A stretch of 20,653 nucleotides of DNA from a virus, in IMG/VR virus record IMGVR_UViG_3300027969_000485, positions 1 to 20,653 of that record; one strand, written 5' to 3'. Numbering within the stretch: position 1 is the stretch's first letter; the number at the start of each line of letters is the position of its first letter. A program made the translations under genes and the position numbers. This document shows, in pieces, positions 12,593 through 20,640 of this stretch. The notes below the pieces were generated by a model. The model was not told the origin of the DNA. It ran no database searches and saw nothing but the letters and a program-made list of their open reading frames with translations.

Positions 12593-13041
12593 TATTTAAT
12601 TCCCCAAGTAAGATACCATGCAATAAAACCAGCAACAAAGAAGCACCAGAACTGTACTCTTCGCACTGCTTTTAAATCATGTTGAAATTCTTTGATATTG
12701 TGTTTCTCCAGAGCTTCAAGTTCATTCTTGATGCGAAGCAACGATTCCCACTCTTTTGTGCCGTATTGTTTTACAAACTGCTTTTTAAGCTCAACTTCGT
12801 TGTCTGTTAGAAGTTTTCTACGCTTATATTCGTCTAATGCTTTGAATATAGCTTGTTGCTTTTTAAACTCTGCTTCTCTTTGAGCAGTTCTTCGTTCTTT
12901 AGCTCTTTGCTGTGCAACATCCGCAGCATCTTTCTGGATGTTCTCAACTTGTTTAGTTAATGATTTGGCACTTTCTCGACTTGCGTCAAGACTACCAGTA
13001 AGTGACTTTACTCCTTCGTTGAATCCGAATTGGTCTGGCAT
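12592..13041 (-). CDS. Coiled-coil protein with C-terminal membrane anchor (lysis cassette, unknown)
   Basis: 149 residues. Residues about 15-125 are almost all charged helix and coiled coil (KSLTKQVENIQKDAADVAQQ, then RRTAQREAEFKKQQ). A single membrane segment lies at the end (130-147, QFWCFFVAGFIAWYLTWG). This is a tail-anchored topology, the reverse of an i-spanin such as Rz, whose membrane segment is N-terminal. The gene precedes the holin-like gene with a TAATG junction. It could be a holin regulator, a spanin substitute or a virion membrane-channel component; none can be chosen from sequence. The start follows a 33-base gap with two tandem nine-base repeats and has no strong ribosome site. 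Confidence 0.72.
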   Translation of the reverse strand: MPDQFGFNEGVKSLTGSLDASRESAKSLTKQVENIQKDAADVAQQRAKERRTAQREAEFKKQQAIFKALDEYKRRKLLTDNEVELKKQFVKQYGTKEWESLLRIKNELEALEKHNIKEFQHDLKAVRRVQFWCFFVAGFIAWYLTWGIK

Positions 13042-13051
13042 ATCTCATTGT

Positions 13052-13069
13052 GTGTATAGTGTGTATAGT
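13052..13069. repeat. Tandem 9-bp repeat in the intergenic gap
   Basis: GTGTATAGT occurs twice in direct succession within the 33-base gap between the ejection-type protein and the lysis cassette, the longest intergenic gap inside the minus-strand block. The following TTATAATTAT is AT-rich. It may be a regulatory or promoter element, but no consensus is recognised. Confidence 0.5.
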
Positions 13070-13074
13070 TATAA

Positions 13075-14640
13075 TTATCGTGGTGCAAACAAACGCTGAG
13101 CTTCTTCGTCACTAATTCCTTGAACTGAGACACTGCCTTGTGGTGGGTTTAACGCACCTGTCAGTAATCCTCTATAAGCAAGGTTAGGTGCTCGTGGTGT
13201 TGCGCCAGCAGCAATCTCTTGAACACCTCTAGTAGCTGCTTGTTTTCTAAGGAAACCTTGTAATAAATCCGCAGTAAGACCACTACCTGCTAATCCAAGA
13301 GCAAGAGTTTGTGTTGGAGCTTGAGTCGCTAGTCCTACCTGACCTGCAGCCATAAGCTGAGACCGTAGTGGACTAAACTTTGCTATCATACTTAACACAG
13401 TATCAAAAGGACCACCTTTGGCAACACCTTTAATAATGTTTTGCTCCGATGTACTGAATAACTTCATCTTGTCTTTGTTTGCAGCGAGGTTAATGAAACC
13501 ACGACGGATAAGTTCACTTTCTGATGCTTTAGGGTCAATAGCTCTCACTTCAGCTACATCCAAAGCATCTTCTAACGTCTGAGCACGACTAGCATTTCTC
13601 CAGTCTTTCCTAGCAGACATGATATCTTTAACTGCTTTATCGATACCACCCTTACCAGCCACAACATCATTACCATTGATATTGCTGATGTAATCATCTA
13701 CTTTAGCAACAGCTACCGAGCCTAAACGCTTAATATCAGCATCTTTACTGCCTTTTAAATCGTTTAGCATAGCTCTCATTTTATCAACAGAGCTAAATGG
13801 GATTGAAGTATTATTCCCTAGAACTCTTGACATTTCAGTTAATCGAGCTGTGACTTCTCTAGCTTGGTCAGTACCGGGAACCATACGAGCATCATCTAAA
13901 GCAGTACTAATGTCTTTAAACATATTTTGTATACTAGATGCTTTAACAGTGATACCTGCATCATCTACAGCTTGATATGCCTGAGTTGCTCTATCTTTTA
14001 CTTGAGCAATGGTTTCTCTTGGACGATATTTGTAATCAATACCTTTTCCTACAGATGCTGCAGCTACAGTACCTGTTAAGATACCAGCAATAGTTGCTGC
14101 TGTGTCACTACCAGTAATTTCTTTAACAATCTCAGCAGTAGGTTGTGATACCGCACCTGCAGCAGCAGAAGCAGGGATTTGACGAATTAAGTCTGAAGCC
14201 AGCGCAGGTACATTAGGAGCAACCTTAGCCATTCCTGCAGTACTTGTCATTGCCTGAGTTCCAGCTTGGACAGCTCTTTCAGTAGCATTTTCAGGAGTTG
14301 GTAATACAGTACTCAACATCTTCTCTTGTTCGCCATAGAACGATGGCATACGGCTTTCAGAGCCAAGTGCTTTAGCACCTAGATTGTATACACCTCTACC
14401 AGCTTCTAAGACTGCCGTAGCAGGAGAAGTAAATGCTTCATAACCAGCACGAGCAGTTAGACCAATCTGTCTACCAAGCTCATCTACCATTGAACGACCT
14501 TTAGGAGCTTGTACAGGAGCTAGTGTAGCTTGAGTAGGTTGTTGTGATAACTGATATCTTTCTAAAATATCTTCCTGCGTTGTTCCATCAGGGACATTAC
14601 GAATAAGTGTGCCATCAGGCATTTTGACATCAAAAGGCAT
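13075..14640 (-). CDS. Large internal/ejection-type virion protein
   Basis: 521 residues. It opens PFDVKMPDGTLIRNVPDGTTQEDILERY (2-29), an N-terminal module of the type DG-T-x-I-x-x-VP-x-GTT, seen at the start of many phage virion proteins. Residues about 140-200 are Ala/Gly-rich and hydrophobic (IPASAAAGAVSQPTAEIVKE, then AATIAGILTGTVAAASVG), and the remainder is helical. A further apolar stretch lies around 430-460. These traits, the length and the position after two similar proteins match DNA-ejection/internal core proteins of podophages that form a trans-envelope channel. No transglycosylase motif is visible. AAGGAAA precedes the ATG; two bases separate it from the upstream gene. Confidence 0.68.
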   Translation of the reverse strand: MPFDVKMPDGTLIRNVPDGTTQEDILERYQLSQQPTQATLAPVQAPKGRSMVDELGRQIGLTARAGYEAFTSPATAVLEAGRGVYNLGAKALGSESRMPSFYGEQEKMLSTVLPTPENATERAVQAGTQAMTSTAGMAKVAPNVPALASDLIRQIPASAAAGAVSQPTAEIVKEITGSDTAATIAGILTGTVAAASVGKGIDYKYRPRETIAQVKDRATQAYQAVDDAGITVKASSIQNMFKDISTALDDARMVPGTDQAREVTARLTEMSRVLGNNTSIPFSSVDKMRAMLNDLKGSKDADIKRLGSVAVAKVDDYISNINGNDVVAGKGGIDKAVKDIMSARKDWRNASRAQTLEDALDVAEVRAIDPKASESELIRRGFINLAANKDKMKLFSTSEQNIIKGVAKGGPFDTVLSMIAKFSPLRSQLMAAGQVGLATQAPTQTLALGLAGSGLTADLLQGFLRKQAATRGVQEIAAGATPRAPNLAYRGLLTGALNPPQGSVSVQGISDEEAQRLFAPR

Positions 14641-14642
14641 TA

Positions 14643-15758
14643 TTATTTCCTTTTAGGAAGAGTACTGAAATCTACTTCGTTAGTTTGTGCTGGAGCTGCT
14701 GTCGTTGATGGAGCAAACTCGTACGGTTCTACTTTCTGAGACTTACGACGAGATTGAATAATGTCTGCTGTTTTATTTTTAGCTTTCAATACAGCATTGT
14801 TAAAATTCTTTAATGCGTCTAGTGTAGCTTCTGAATCATATTTACCGTATGCAGCAATTAAAGCATTAGCGAAACGCAATACGTCTTTATCTGTTTGAAC
14901 ACCTTTTTCGTTACTAACTTGTAAATTAACAGCAGTATCAACAGCAGACTTCAATGCAGCATATTTACGACTTTCGTCTGTTGAATTACCTAACAAATTC
15001 TGAGCAGAATATACAGCTATTTTAGATGGGTTTAAATCTAAAGCTCGTACACCTTTTTCGTTCTTAGTTAAATTAGCAATAGACGGTAACAATGCTTCAG
15101 ACTGAGCTGTGTAATTATCTATCTTTGCTAAGTCAGCATCTTCTGATTTCTGTAGACCAGCAGATAGTGGCTTAGGTGGTTTCTCGCCTTTACCTGCAGC
15201 AATCTCGGCTCTACGTAATTTTGCATCTTGTGAGCGTTGTAGAACTTGCAGAATCTTATCAGGTGAACCATACTTAGTAACTACATTGATAACCTGCTCA
15301 TCAGTTGCATTAGGACCTAGATTAGATAACTCAGCACGTAGTTTTTCTTCTTGAGATGCAGATAATTCTGCTTTGGTAATATCTGCTTTAGTCTTTTGAA
15401 TACCTAGACCAGACTTCTCACGCTCATCAGCAACAGCAATAGCTTGCATAGCTTCTTGAGGAGCAAAGGATTTAATAGCATTACCAAAGTCACGCAGACC
15501 TTGTGGGTCAGCTAAGTTAAACTGAGAAGATAGTTGCTTAATCTGAGACACTTTAGCTAACTCAGGGTCTTGTATACCTAGTAAGCCACCAGCAAACTCA
15601 CCTAAACCACGACCACCTTGACGTAATGCCAAGTTAGCTTGTTGTAGTGGGTCTAACTGGACAGCTTGATAGTCTTGGTTATAAGCTCTATTTTGCTGAG
15701 CTTGTTGATAAGCTGCTGGGTTAACTCCAAATAAACTACCAATGATATCTGTTGCCAT
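14643..15758 (-). CDS. Internal/structural virion protein, helical
   Basis: 371 residues, mainly predicted helix. Gln- and Ala-rich start (NPAAYQQAQQNRAYNQDYQAV), a Gly-rich patch GQ..LGEFAGGLLGIQD (48-65 region), a long charged helix (120-210), then a domain with DNYTAQSEALLPSIANLTKN and KYAALKSAVDTAVNLQVSN. No enzyme motif. It sits between two proteins of ejection type, and a virion or ejection-complex role is inferred from that and composition only. The start has AAGGAAT about seven bases upstream. Confidence 0.62.
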   Translation of the reverse strand: MATDIIGSLFGVNPAAYQQAQQNRAYNQDYQAVQLDPLQQANLALRQGGRGLGEFAGGLLGIQDPELAKVSQIKQLSSQFNLADPQGLRDFGNAIKSFAPQEAMQAIAVADEREKSGLGIQKTKADITKAELSASQEEKLRAELSNLGPNATDEQVINVVTKYGSPDKILQVLQRSQDAKLRRAEIAAGKGEKPPKPLSAGLQKSEDADLAKIDNYTAQSEALLPSIANLTKNEKGVRALDLNPSKIAVYSAQNLLGNSTDESRKYAALKSAVDTAVNLQVSNEKGVQTDKDVLRFANALIAAYGKYDSEATLDALKNFNNAVLKAKNKTADIIQSRRKSQKVEPYEFAPSTTAAPAQTNEVDFSTLPKRK

Positions 15759-15767
15759 TATTATTCC

Positions 15768-16817
15768 TTAGTATCTTGGACCAATAAAGCTAGGTTCCGC
15801 TTGATTGGATTGACGAGTAATGAGATTATCAAACCAATTAGATGTATTACCGCCTTTACCACCGCTTAGTGCTTGTCCAGCACCTTGAAATGTTTGCGCC
15901 CAAGGACTGTAAGAGCTGTAAGCCATCTGTGCAGGAGCAGCAGCTTGTTCACCAGCAGTATATATACCACCTTGACGAGCACCAGCATCAGAAATAGTCT
16001 TACCAATACCTAAACTCATCTCATACGGAGTCATACCGAGCTTCTCAACATCAGAGAATAGACCTAATGATGTACGTAATGGGTTATAAGCAGCATTTTG
16101 ATAGTTCTGCATACTTCCTAACAAACCAGCACCACTCGTATTTAAACCAGCACCTTGTCGATACAAGTCAGCACCAAACTGTTGATTTAAACGACCTTGC
16201 TCTTGTGCTCTTTGAGCTATGTCTAAATTCTGCTGTGCTTGAGCATTAAACAAAGCTGCATATTCAGGATTAGATTGAAGCATACCTGAAGTTGTGCCTC
16301 CAGTAGCTAAACCTGTACGACCAGTACGGAACACTTGATTAGCTGTTGCAGCTCTATCACGCTCACGTCCAGCAGCTAATGCAGCTTGTGTGCGGTCCAT
16401 ATACTGCTGTTGAGCTTGTTCAGGAGAGATGTTAGCGTATTGACCACCTAAGTTAAACAAGTTAGTACCAGCACCGAAAGCCTGATTAGCTCCCGTCTGA
16501 AATTGAGAGACATCAGGATTAAGGTTTATATTCCCAAACTGACCTGCTACTTGATTTGACACCGCTTGTAGTCTTGGGTCAAGCGTGTATCCTGCAGAGC
16601 TTACACGACCTGTTGTTGGGTCTATACCGAAGTTAGATGAGCCAAAGCCAGTAGTGATGCCAAACGGCTGAAATGCAGCTTGGTTTCGAGACCAAGTAGC
16701 TGCGTCACGCATTGCCGTAGCTTGTTGATTAGCCGCTTGAGAGGCTTTGTTACCACCAATAAAACCACCGACTGTGCTGAGAACTGGACCTGCTAGTTGA
16801 GCTACTAATTCACCCAT
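15768..16817 (-). CDS. Internal virion protein, T7 gp14-like position
   Basis: 349 residues. The N-terminus (MGELVAQLAGPVLSTVGGFIGG, then NKASQAANQQATAMRDAA) is a Gly/Ala hydrophobic hairpin followed by a Gln/Ala-rich helix, as in small DNA-transfer and internal core proteins. The rest is rich in Gln, Gly, Ala and Asn, with repeated AGxxLFNxGGQ/AGAGLxxSG-like turns and a helical block (QAALAAGRERDRAATANQVF). The combination suggests a membrane-inserting ejection protein. AGGAG precedes the ATG by about seven bases, and the start overlaps the upstream stop as TAATG. Similarity to T7 gp14 is by type and position, not by alignment. Confidence 0.65.
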   Translation of the reverse strand: MGELVAQLAGPVLSTVGGFIGGNKASQAANQQATAMRDAATWSRNQAAFQPFGITTGFGSSNFGIDPTTGRVSSAGYTLDPRLQAVSNQVAGQFGNINLNPDVSQFQTGANQAFGAGTNLFNLGGQYANISPEQAQQQYMDRTQAALAAGRERDRAATANQVFRTGRTGLATGGTTSGMLQSNPEYAALFNAQAQQNLDIAQRAQEQGRLNQQFGADLYRQGAGLNTSGAGLLGSMQNYQNAAYNPLRTSLGLFSDVEKLGMTPYEMSLGIGKTISDAGARQGGIYTAGEQAAAPAQMAYSSYSPWAQTFQGAGQALSGGKGGNTSNWFDNLITRQSNQAEPSFIGPRY

Positions 16818-17116
16818 TATATACTCCTACTGTAAATATGATGATTCATGTTGTCTAATCCTTTAATTGTCGTTTCGTATTCAAAACCAATCGACTTTGC
16901 AAACTTTTCTAATTTAGTATTATCTTCTCTAATCAATGCTGCAATAAAAGGAGACAACTCTGACTGTAGTTTATTTAAATTATCTAGATACTGCTTTTTA
17001 ATATCTGCTGTCCACTTATTTACATCTGTATGAAACCAGTTGTACTTTTGATACTGTTCTAAATACATTGTGTATTCAGGACATTTAACAACAGGAACTT
17101 TAGTACTTAAATCCAA
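16817..17116 (-). CDS. GNAT-like small protein in the tail module
   Basis: 99 residues. The C-terminal half (EDNTKLEKFAKSIGFEYETTIKG) resembles the C-terminal helix-strand of GNAT N-acetyltransferases, where a helix with K-L-x-K-F-x-x-x-x-GF leads into the last strands. The first half (WFHTDVNKWTADIKKQYLDNL) does not show a full acetyl-CoA site (Q/RxxGxG/A is missing). Similar truncated GNAT-like proteins are found in structural regions of other podophages. The start is a TTG at 17116 that overlaps the upstream gene by 10 bases and has no clear ribosome site; the next in-frame Met would be residue 17 (about 17068). Function unknown. Confidence 0.6.
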   Translation of the reverse strand: MDLSTKVPVVKCPEYTMYLEQYQKYNWFHTDVNKWTADIKKQYLDNLNKLQSELSPFIAALIREDNTKLEKFAKSIGFEYETTIKGLDNMNHHIYSRSI

Positions 17117-17469
17117 ACTGGTTGTGGCTCTGTAGGAAATACAGGCTCTGCAACAGGGTTAAACACTAATGTACGGAGCTGAGCACGGTAGGCTTCAAAG
17201 TCTGTTTTATTGCTAAGACTTACATCAGAAAGAACAGACCAATCTGACGCAGCTAACAATAATTTAGCTTTATCAGAACAAGCCTTTAACGGTGCATCTG
17301 AAAATTGACGAGCTACTTCAGCATCTAAGGCAGCTTGTGTTGGTTTCTCAATATCAGTAGATAGCCAAACCAATGAAGAGTAATCATTCTCATCTTTAAT
17401 CGACCATTGAGCATTAGGAGTCAATACCATCAATGCTGATGGATAGCTAATAGGAAGTCCAAAAGACAT
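17107..17469 (-). CDS. Tail fibre assembly chaperone-like protein
   Basis: 120 residues. The second half reads AKLLLAASDWSVLSDVSLSN, then DFEAYRAQLRTLVFNPVAEP ending TEPQPVW. This W-x-x-L, F/W-x-x-YR-x-x-LR and terminal P-x-x-P-x-x-W arrangement is that of phage tail assembly chaperones (Phage_tail_APC type), generally encoded right after a fibre gene. The first half (PTQAALDAEVARQF) also fits. It immediately follows the short fibre gene with a TAATG overlap, and GGAG lies about 8 bases before the ATG. Probably folds or trimerises the fibre. Confidence 0.8.
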   Translation of the reverse strand: MSFGLPISYPSALMVLTPNAQWSIKDENDYSSLVWLSTDIEKPTQAALDAEVARQFSDAPLKACSDKAKLLLAASDWSVLSDVSLSNKTDFEAYRAQLRTLVFNPVAEPVFPTEPQPVWI

Positions 17470-18125
17470 TATAAAATCTCCAATAAAGTAATTCTTGAGC
17501 TGCTGTATGCACCCCAGTTTGCAGTACCGCCGCTATCTGCAAATATGTAAGGAGTATAAGTCAATGCACTCGTAGAAGAAGGTGAGTCTAAAAAGGTAAT
17601 AGCTGTTGAGCCGTAGAAACTATTATTACCAGTAGGTACAGCAGCCATTGCCATTGGAGAACTACTGTTTACGTTAGTTCCATTTCTAAAGATACTTAAA
17701 AAAGCGTTACCGCCATATCCATTTGTTTGCCAAAACATTCCACTAACAAGCACTAATATTTTACTTGAGGTTGAGGTTGGTGTAATTGTTGCAGATGCAC
17801 TTGTAGCAGTAAATGAACCTGAAGTTGTTGAACCTGAACCACCTGAATAAGTTACACTTTGAACAATACGACCACCTGCTGCTGCAAGTTCTTGTTTAAC
17901 ATACGCAGTGTTAGCTAACTGGGTTGTATTAGAACCTGTGGTAGCTGTAGGAGCTGCTGGAGTACCTGTAAATGTAGGACTAGCTAAGTCTGATTTAGAC
18001 GCAATCGCAGAAGAAATAGCATTGAACTCAGTATCAATTTCTGTACCTTTAACAATCTTACTAGGATTGCCTGTATTTAAGCTATCTTTTGTAGCAAAGT
18101 TAGTTGCTTTTGTGTAGTTACTCAC
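17469..18125 (-). CDS. Short tail fibre / receptor-binding protein
   Basis: 218 residues, starting at GTG with AGGAG seven bases upstream. The N-terminal anchor (NFATKDSLNTGNPSKIVKG and IDTEFNAISSAIASKSD) and the block SPTFTGTPAAPTATTGSNTT (49-68), then QLANTAYV, are standard for phage tail fibres. The C-terminal ~105 residues form a beta-rich domain beginning ATITPTSTSSKILVLVSG (112-129) and ending RITLLEIL (211-218), with LDSPSSTSALTY in between. This C-terminal pattern recurs in phage structural proteins and likely forms the trimeric tip. At 218 residues it is short compared with T7 gp17 (553). It would contact the host surface, and the adjacent chaperone supports this. Confidence 0.85.
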   Translation of the reverse strand: MSNYTKATNFATKDSLNTGNPSKIVKGTEIDTEFNAISSAIASKSDLASPTFTGTPAAPTATTGSNTTQLANTAYVKQELAAAGGRIVQSVTYSGGSGSTTSGSFTATSASATITPTSTSSKILVLVSGMFWQTNGYGGNAFLSIFRNGTNVNSSSPMAMAAVPTGNNSFYGSTAITFLDSPSSTSALTYTPYIFADSGGTANWGAYSSSRITLLEIL

Positions 18126-18137
18126 TTATAACTCCTA

Positions 18138-19946
18138 TTAAATATTTTTACCCATCTTGATGCTGAAGTCTAACTTCTGCACAGATAGGGGTGAACCATT
18201 GATGTTTGATTCAAAACCAAGTTGAACCACTTTACCGTTACCGCTTGTTTGCATTTGAGCAGTGTCAAGCACAATACCATTATTAAATGTAGCGATGTTA
18301 TATTCAGCAACTCCGTATTCATAGACAACTTGTGTGTCTAATACAACAGTTCCAGAGTTATAATTATCGGTGTAATCGTAACCCCACTTAATAACTAGAG
18401 CCTGAGCTGAACCACCGATACTAATAATGTTAATCTTCTTCAGAATCTTTAGTGATGTAGGATTACCCATGTCAAAGTAGTTAGTGTAGTAAGCCATACG
18501 ATAGGCTGAGCCGTTATCGTCATAGTTATAATACCTACCAATATAACCTTTTTGACCTAAATACAAGTCTCTGTTAGCTAATACAGCAAAAGCTGTTGGA
18601 TTGATGTCTCTCCAGATAGTTGCTCTAGCTGCACCGTTCTCTAACGCACCACGAGTATCAAAGCAATAAGTGTTGCCAGTACTAGGTAAAGCTAATAGAT
18701 AGAAAGCATCTGCAGCATAATAAACAGCTTTAATGTTATCTTCGGTTTCACCTACGACATCACTCATCAAGGTATCACGAACATTCTTAGATACATCACG
18801 GAATGGTAATGACTTCTCTTGAATTACACGCATCAATGACTGAACACCAGTTTCAGACAAGAACAGGATATCTGTACCACCAACAGACTGCACAGAATCA
18901 CGAGCGATACAACCGACACCAGTAATGATGTCTGATAATGCAATCGTTGTAGGGTCGTCAGCACCGCTATAAACAACAATGCTTCTACGGCAGAATATGA
19001 TTAAGAAGTTATTGTACTGAGCCAATGCTGTGATTGGGTCTCCAGTAGGAATAACAGCACTAATATCTAAGTAACCAGAAGTACCTGTTCGCCAGTTAGA
19101 AGGGTCTTGTAAATCACTAAAGTAAACAGTTTGTGGGTCATCTACTTGACCAGCTACCCAAACACGTCCATAAGCAGATAAAGCACAGTTAGGTTTAAAG
19201 CTAGTAACAGTATGAGCTGTTGGGACATTACCTACATCACCTAAGCGTTGGAATCCGTAACCATTAGTATGCTCATGTGCTCCTGTTCCTGTTTTATGAT
19301 AAACCAAAATAGGATGGTTTTTCTGAGCTAAAATCGCATGAGCTGATGCTGTTGGACCTGTTCCAAAAGGCATAGCAGCTATTTGCCAGTTATCGCCACT
19401 AATGGTATAAGAAGTTAATACCTCAAGACAACCAGAGACAGTTCCGCTAGTTGTTGCTGAAGTAGCTGCTGTTACTGTAAAACTTCCTGCATTGATAACT
19501 GTGGCAACAATATAATATCCACTTGGAAAAGTACCTGAAGATATACTAATATCTAATTCTTCTCCAACAGTATATCCATGAGTTCCGATAGATAAAGTTA
19601 CTGTAGTTCCTGATTGTGAGTATGTTCCTGTTTTAAAACGAACCCCTAATACTTTTTCTTGTCTTAATGTGCTAGTGCCAGTATATATTTTATTATTAGC
19701 AGCACTAATTACTGTATTTCCATCAGACTTTACAAACTCAAATATTGTACGGAAAGCCCCAGTAGAGGCTGCAGTCGTGTTTACATTGTCCCAACCCTTA
19801 CGAGCACCAATACGTCCGTAGCGGTCAATTACGCAGTTGTCTGCTTTGAGAGCATAGCCACTAGAAAGCTGAACAGAGCTATCCTGAGTATTTAACCCAG
19901 AAAAGCCCGGAGCTGCAATCGAACCGTTTGTAAACTGTTCAGCCAT
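18138..19946 (-). CDS. Nozzle / tail tubular protein B (T7 gp12-like)
   Basis: 602 residues. The N-terminus has SGLNTQDSSVQLSSGYALKA (16-35) and DNCVIDRYGRIGARKGW (36-52), typical of the podophage nozzle or stabilisation protein, in which a beta-propeller-like body follows. Later blocks such as YGRVWVAGQVDDPQTVYFSD and LSDIITGVGCIARDSVQSVG fit that. Residues about 106-173 form a distinct beta module (SGTTVTLSIGTHGYTVGEEL, then SGTFPSGYYIVATVINAGSF), like the short FCCH-type insert seen in other phage structural proteins. The start abuts the stop of the tail-tube gene (TAA directly followed by ATG). The order tubular A then B agrees with T7. Confidence 0.85.
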   Translation of the reverse strand: MAEQFTNGSIAAPGFSGLNTQDSSVQLSSGYALKADNCVIDRYGRIGARKGWDNVNTTAASTGAFRTIFEFVKSDGNTVISAANNKIYTGTSTLRQEKVLGVRFKTGTYSQSGTTVTLSIGTHGYTVGEELDISISSGTFPSGYYIVATVINAGSFTVTAATSATTSGTVSGCLEVLTSYTISGDNWQIAAMPFGTGPTASAHAILAQKNHPILVYHKTGTGAHEHTNGYGFQRLGDVGNVPTAHTVTSFKPNCALSAYGRVWVAGQVDDPQTVYFSDLQDPSNWRTGTSGYLDISAVIPTGDPITALAQYNNFLIIFCRRSIVVYSGADDPTTIALSDIITGVGCIARDSVQSVGGTDILFLSETGVQSLMRVIQEKSLPFRDVSKNVRDTLMSDVVGETEDNIKAVYYAADAFYLLALPSTGNTYCFDTRGALENGAARATIWRDINPTAFAVLANRDLYLGQKGYIGRYYNYDDNGSAYRMAYYTNYFDMGNPTSLKILKKINIISIGGSAQALVIKWGYDYTDNYNSGTVVLDTQVVYEYGVAEYNIATFNNGIVLDTAQMQTSGNGKVVQLGFESNINGSPLSVQKLDFSIKMGKNI

Positions 19947-20597
19947 TTAAACTGGAACCCAAGCAGATTCTTCAATATAACGAGTTGACTCTAACGCAAT
20001 AGCATCAGACAAACTCTTCTGGAATAGTGCGTAGGCTTCATTAGAACCTAGTCCACCGTCTTCGCCACGCTCAGCTAATGCCTTGGCATAGGCTAAGAAG
20101 ATTACAGGCTCTGAAGGTACTTTAATGGATGTAGCATCAGATGTTAATTCTGTTTGTGGAACAATGAGGTTAAAGCGAATATCGTAGGCTCTATCAGGAA
20201 TAGGGTAGATATCTACTAAAGTATCACCGTTATCGTTTGTACCGTTGAAGTTATAATATACTGGAGATGACTTTTGGACATTAGCTAACAAGAACTGTCT
20301 ATCCATCCAGTTAGTAGCTGCGTTCTGCATCTCAATGTTAGAGGTATCGTTTAATACATCAATCACACGGAAACGCTGACCAGAACCAGTCAGAACATAA
20401 CTAAAGACATCTGCTGTTGTTGTAGCAGATAAGGTATTAGATAATGCGTTCCAAGTATAAGAAGATTCAACAATGGTTTTAGCATCGTTGACAAAATCTC
20501 CAATTAGCTTAGAATAGGAGTTATCCTGTACAGAAGTAACTTCAGTCTCTCGAAGCCTTCTTAGTACAGAGTTTACTGCGGAAACATAGGTAGTCAT
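19947..20597 (-). CDS. Tail tubular protein A-like (head-tail adaptor)
   Basis: 216 residues, predicted helical at the ends with a beta middle. The opening SAVNSVLRRLRETEVTSVQD and the helix FVNDAKTIVESSYTWN (34-49) are like gp11-type proteins: an N-terminal helix with L-R-x-x-x-E, a loop, then a helix ending in W-x-x-L. The central VDIYPIPDRAYDIRFNLIVP and the C-terminal FLAYAKALAERGEDGG helix agree with this family. The location before the nozzle gene supports the call. Similarity to T7 gp11 itself is weak by eye. AGGA lies 7 bases upstream of the ATG. Confidence 0.78.
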   Translation of the reverse strand: MTTYVSAVNSVLRRLRETEVTSVQDNSYSKLIGDFVNDAKTIVESSYTWNALSNTLSATTTADVFSYVLTGSGQRFRVIDVLNDTSNIEMQNAATNWMDRQFLLANVQKSSPVYYNFNGTNDNGDTLVDIYPIPDRAYDIRFNLIVPQTELTSDATSIKVPSEPVIFLAYAKALAERGEDGGLGSNEAYALFQKSLSDAIALESTRYIEESAWVPV

Positions 20598-20599
20598 AT

Positions 20600-20640
20600 A
20601 TCAGTATCCTAACACAATTCTATATAAAAGTCAATGGTTT
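20600..20640 (-). promoter_or_regulatory. Possible sigma70-like promoter upstream of the tail genes
   Basis: On the minus strand TTGACT (20634-20629), a 17-base spacer and TAGGAT (20611-20606) fit a sigma70 promoter, with four of six matches at -10. But TAGGAT overlaps the AGGA ribosome site of the next gene, which would place the transcription start at the ATG. The same stretch is also open in one frame to the window edge (stop at 20609-20611), so it may be the end of an upstream gene. Confidence 0.25.
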
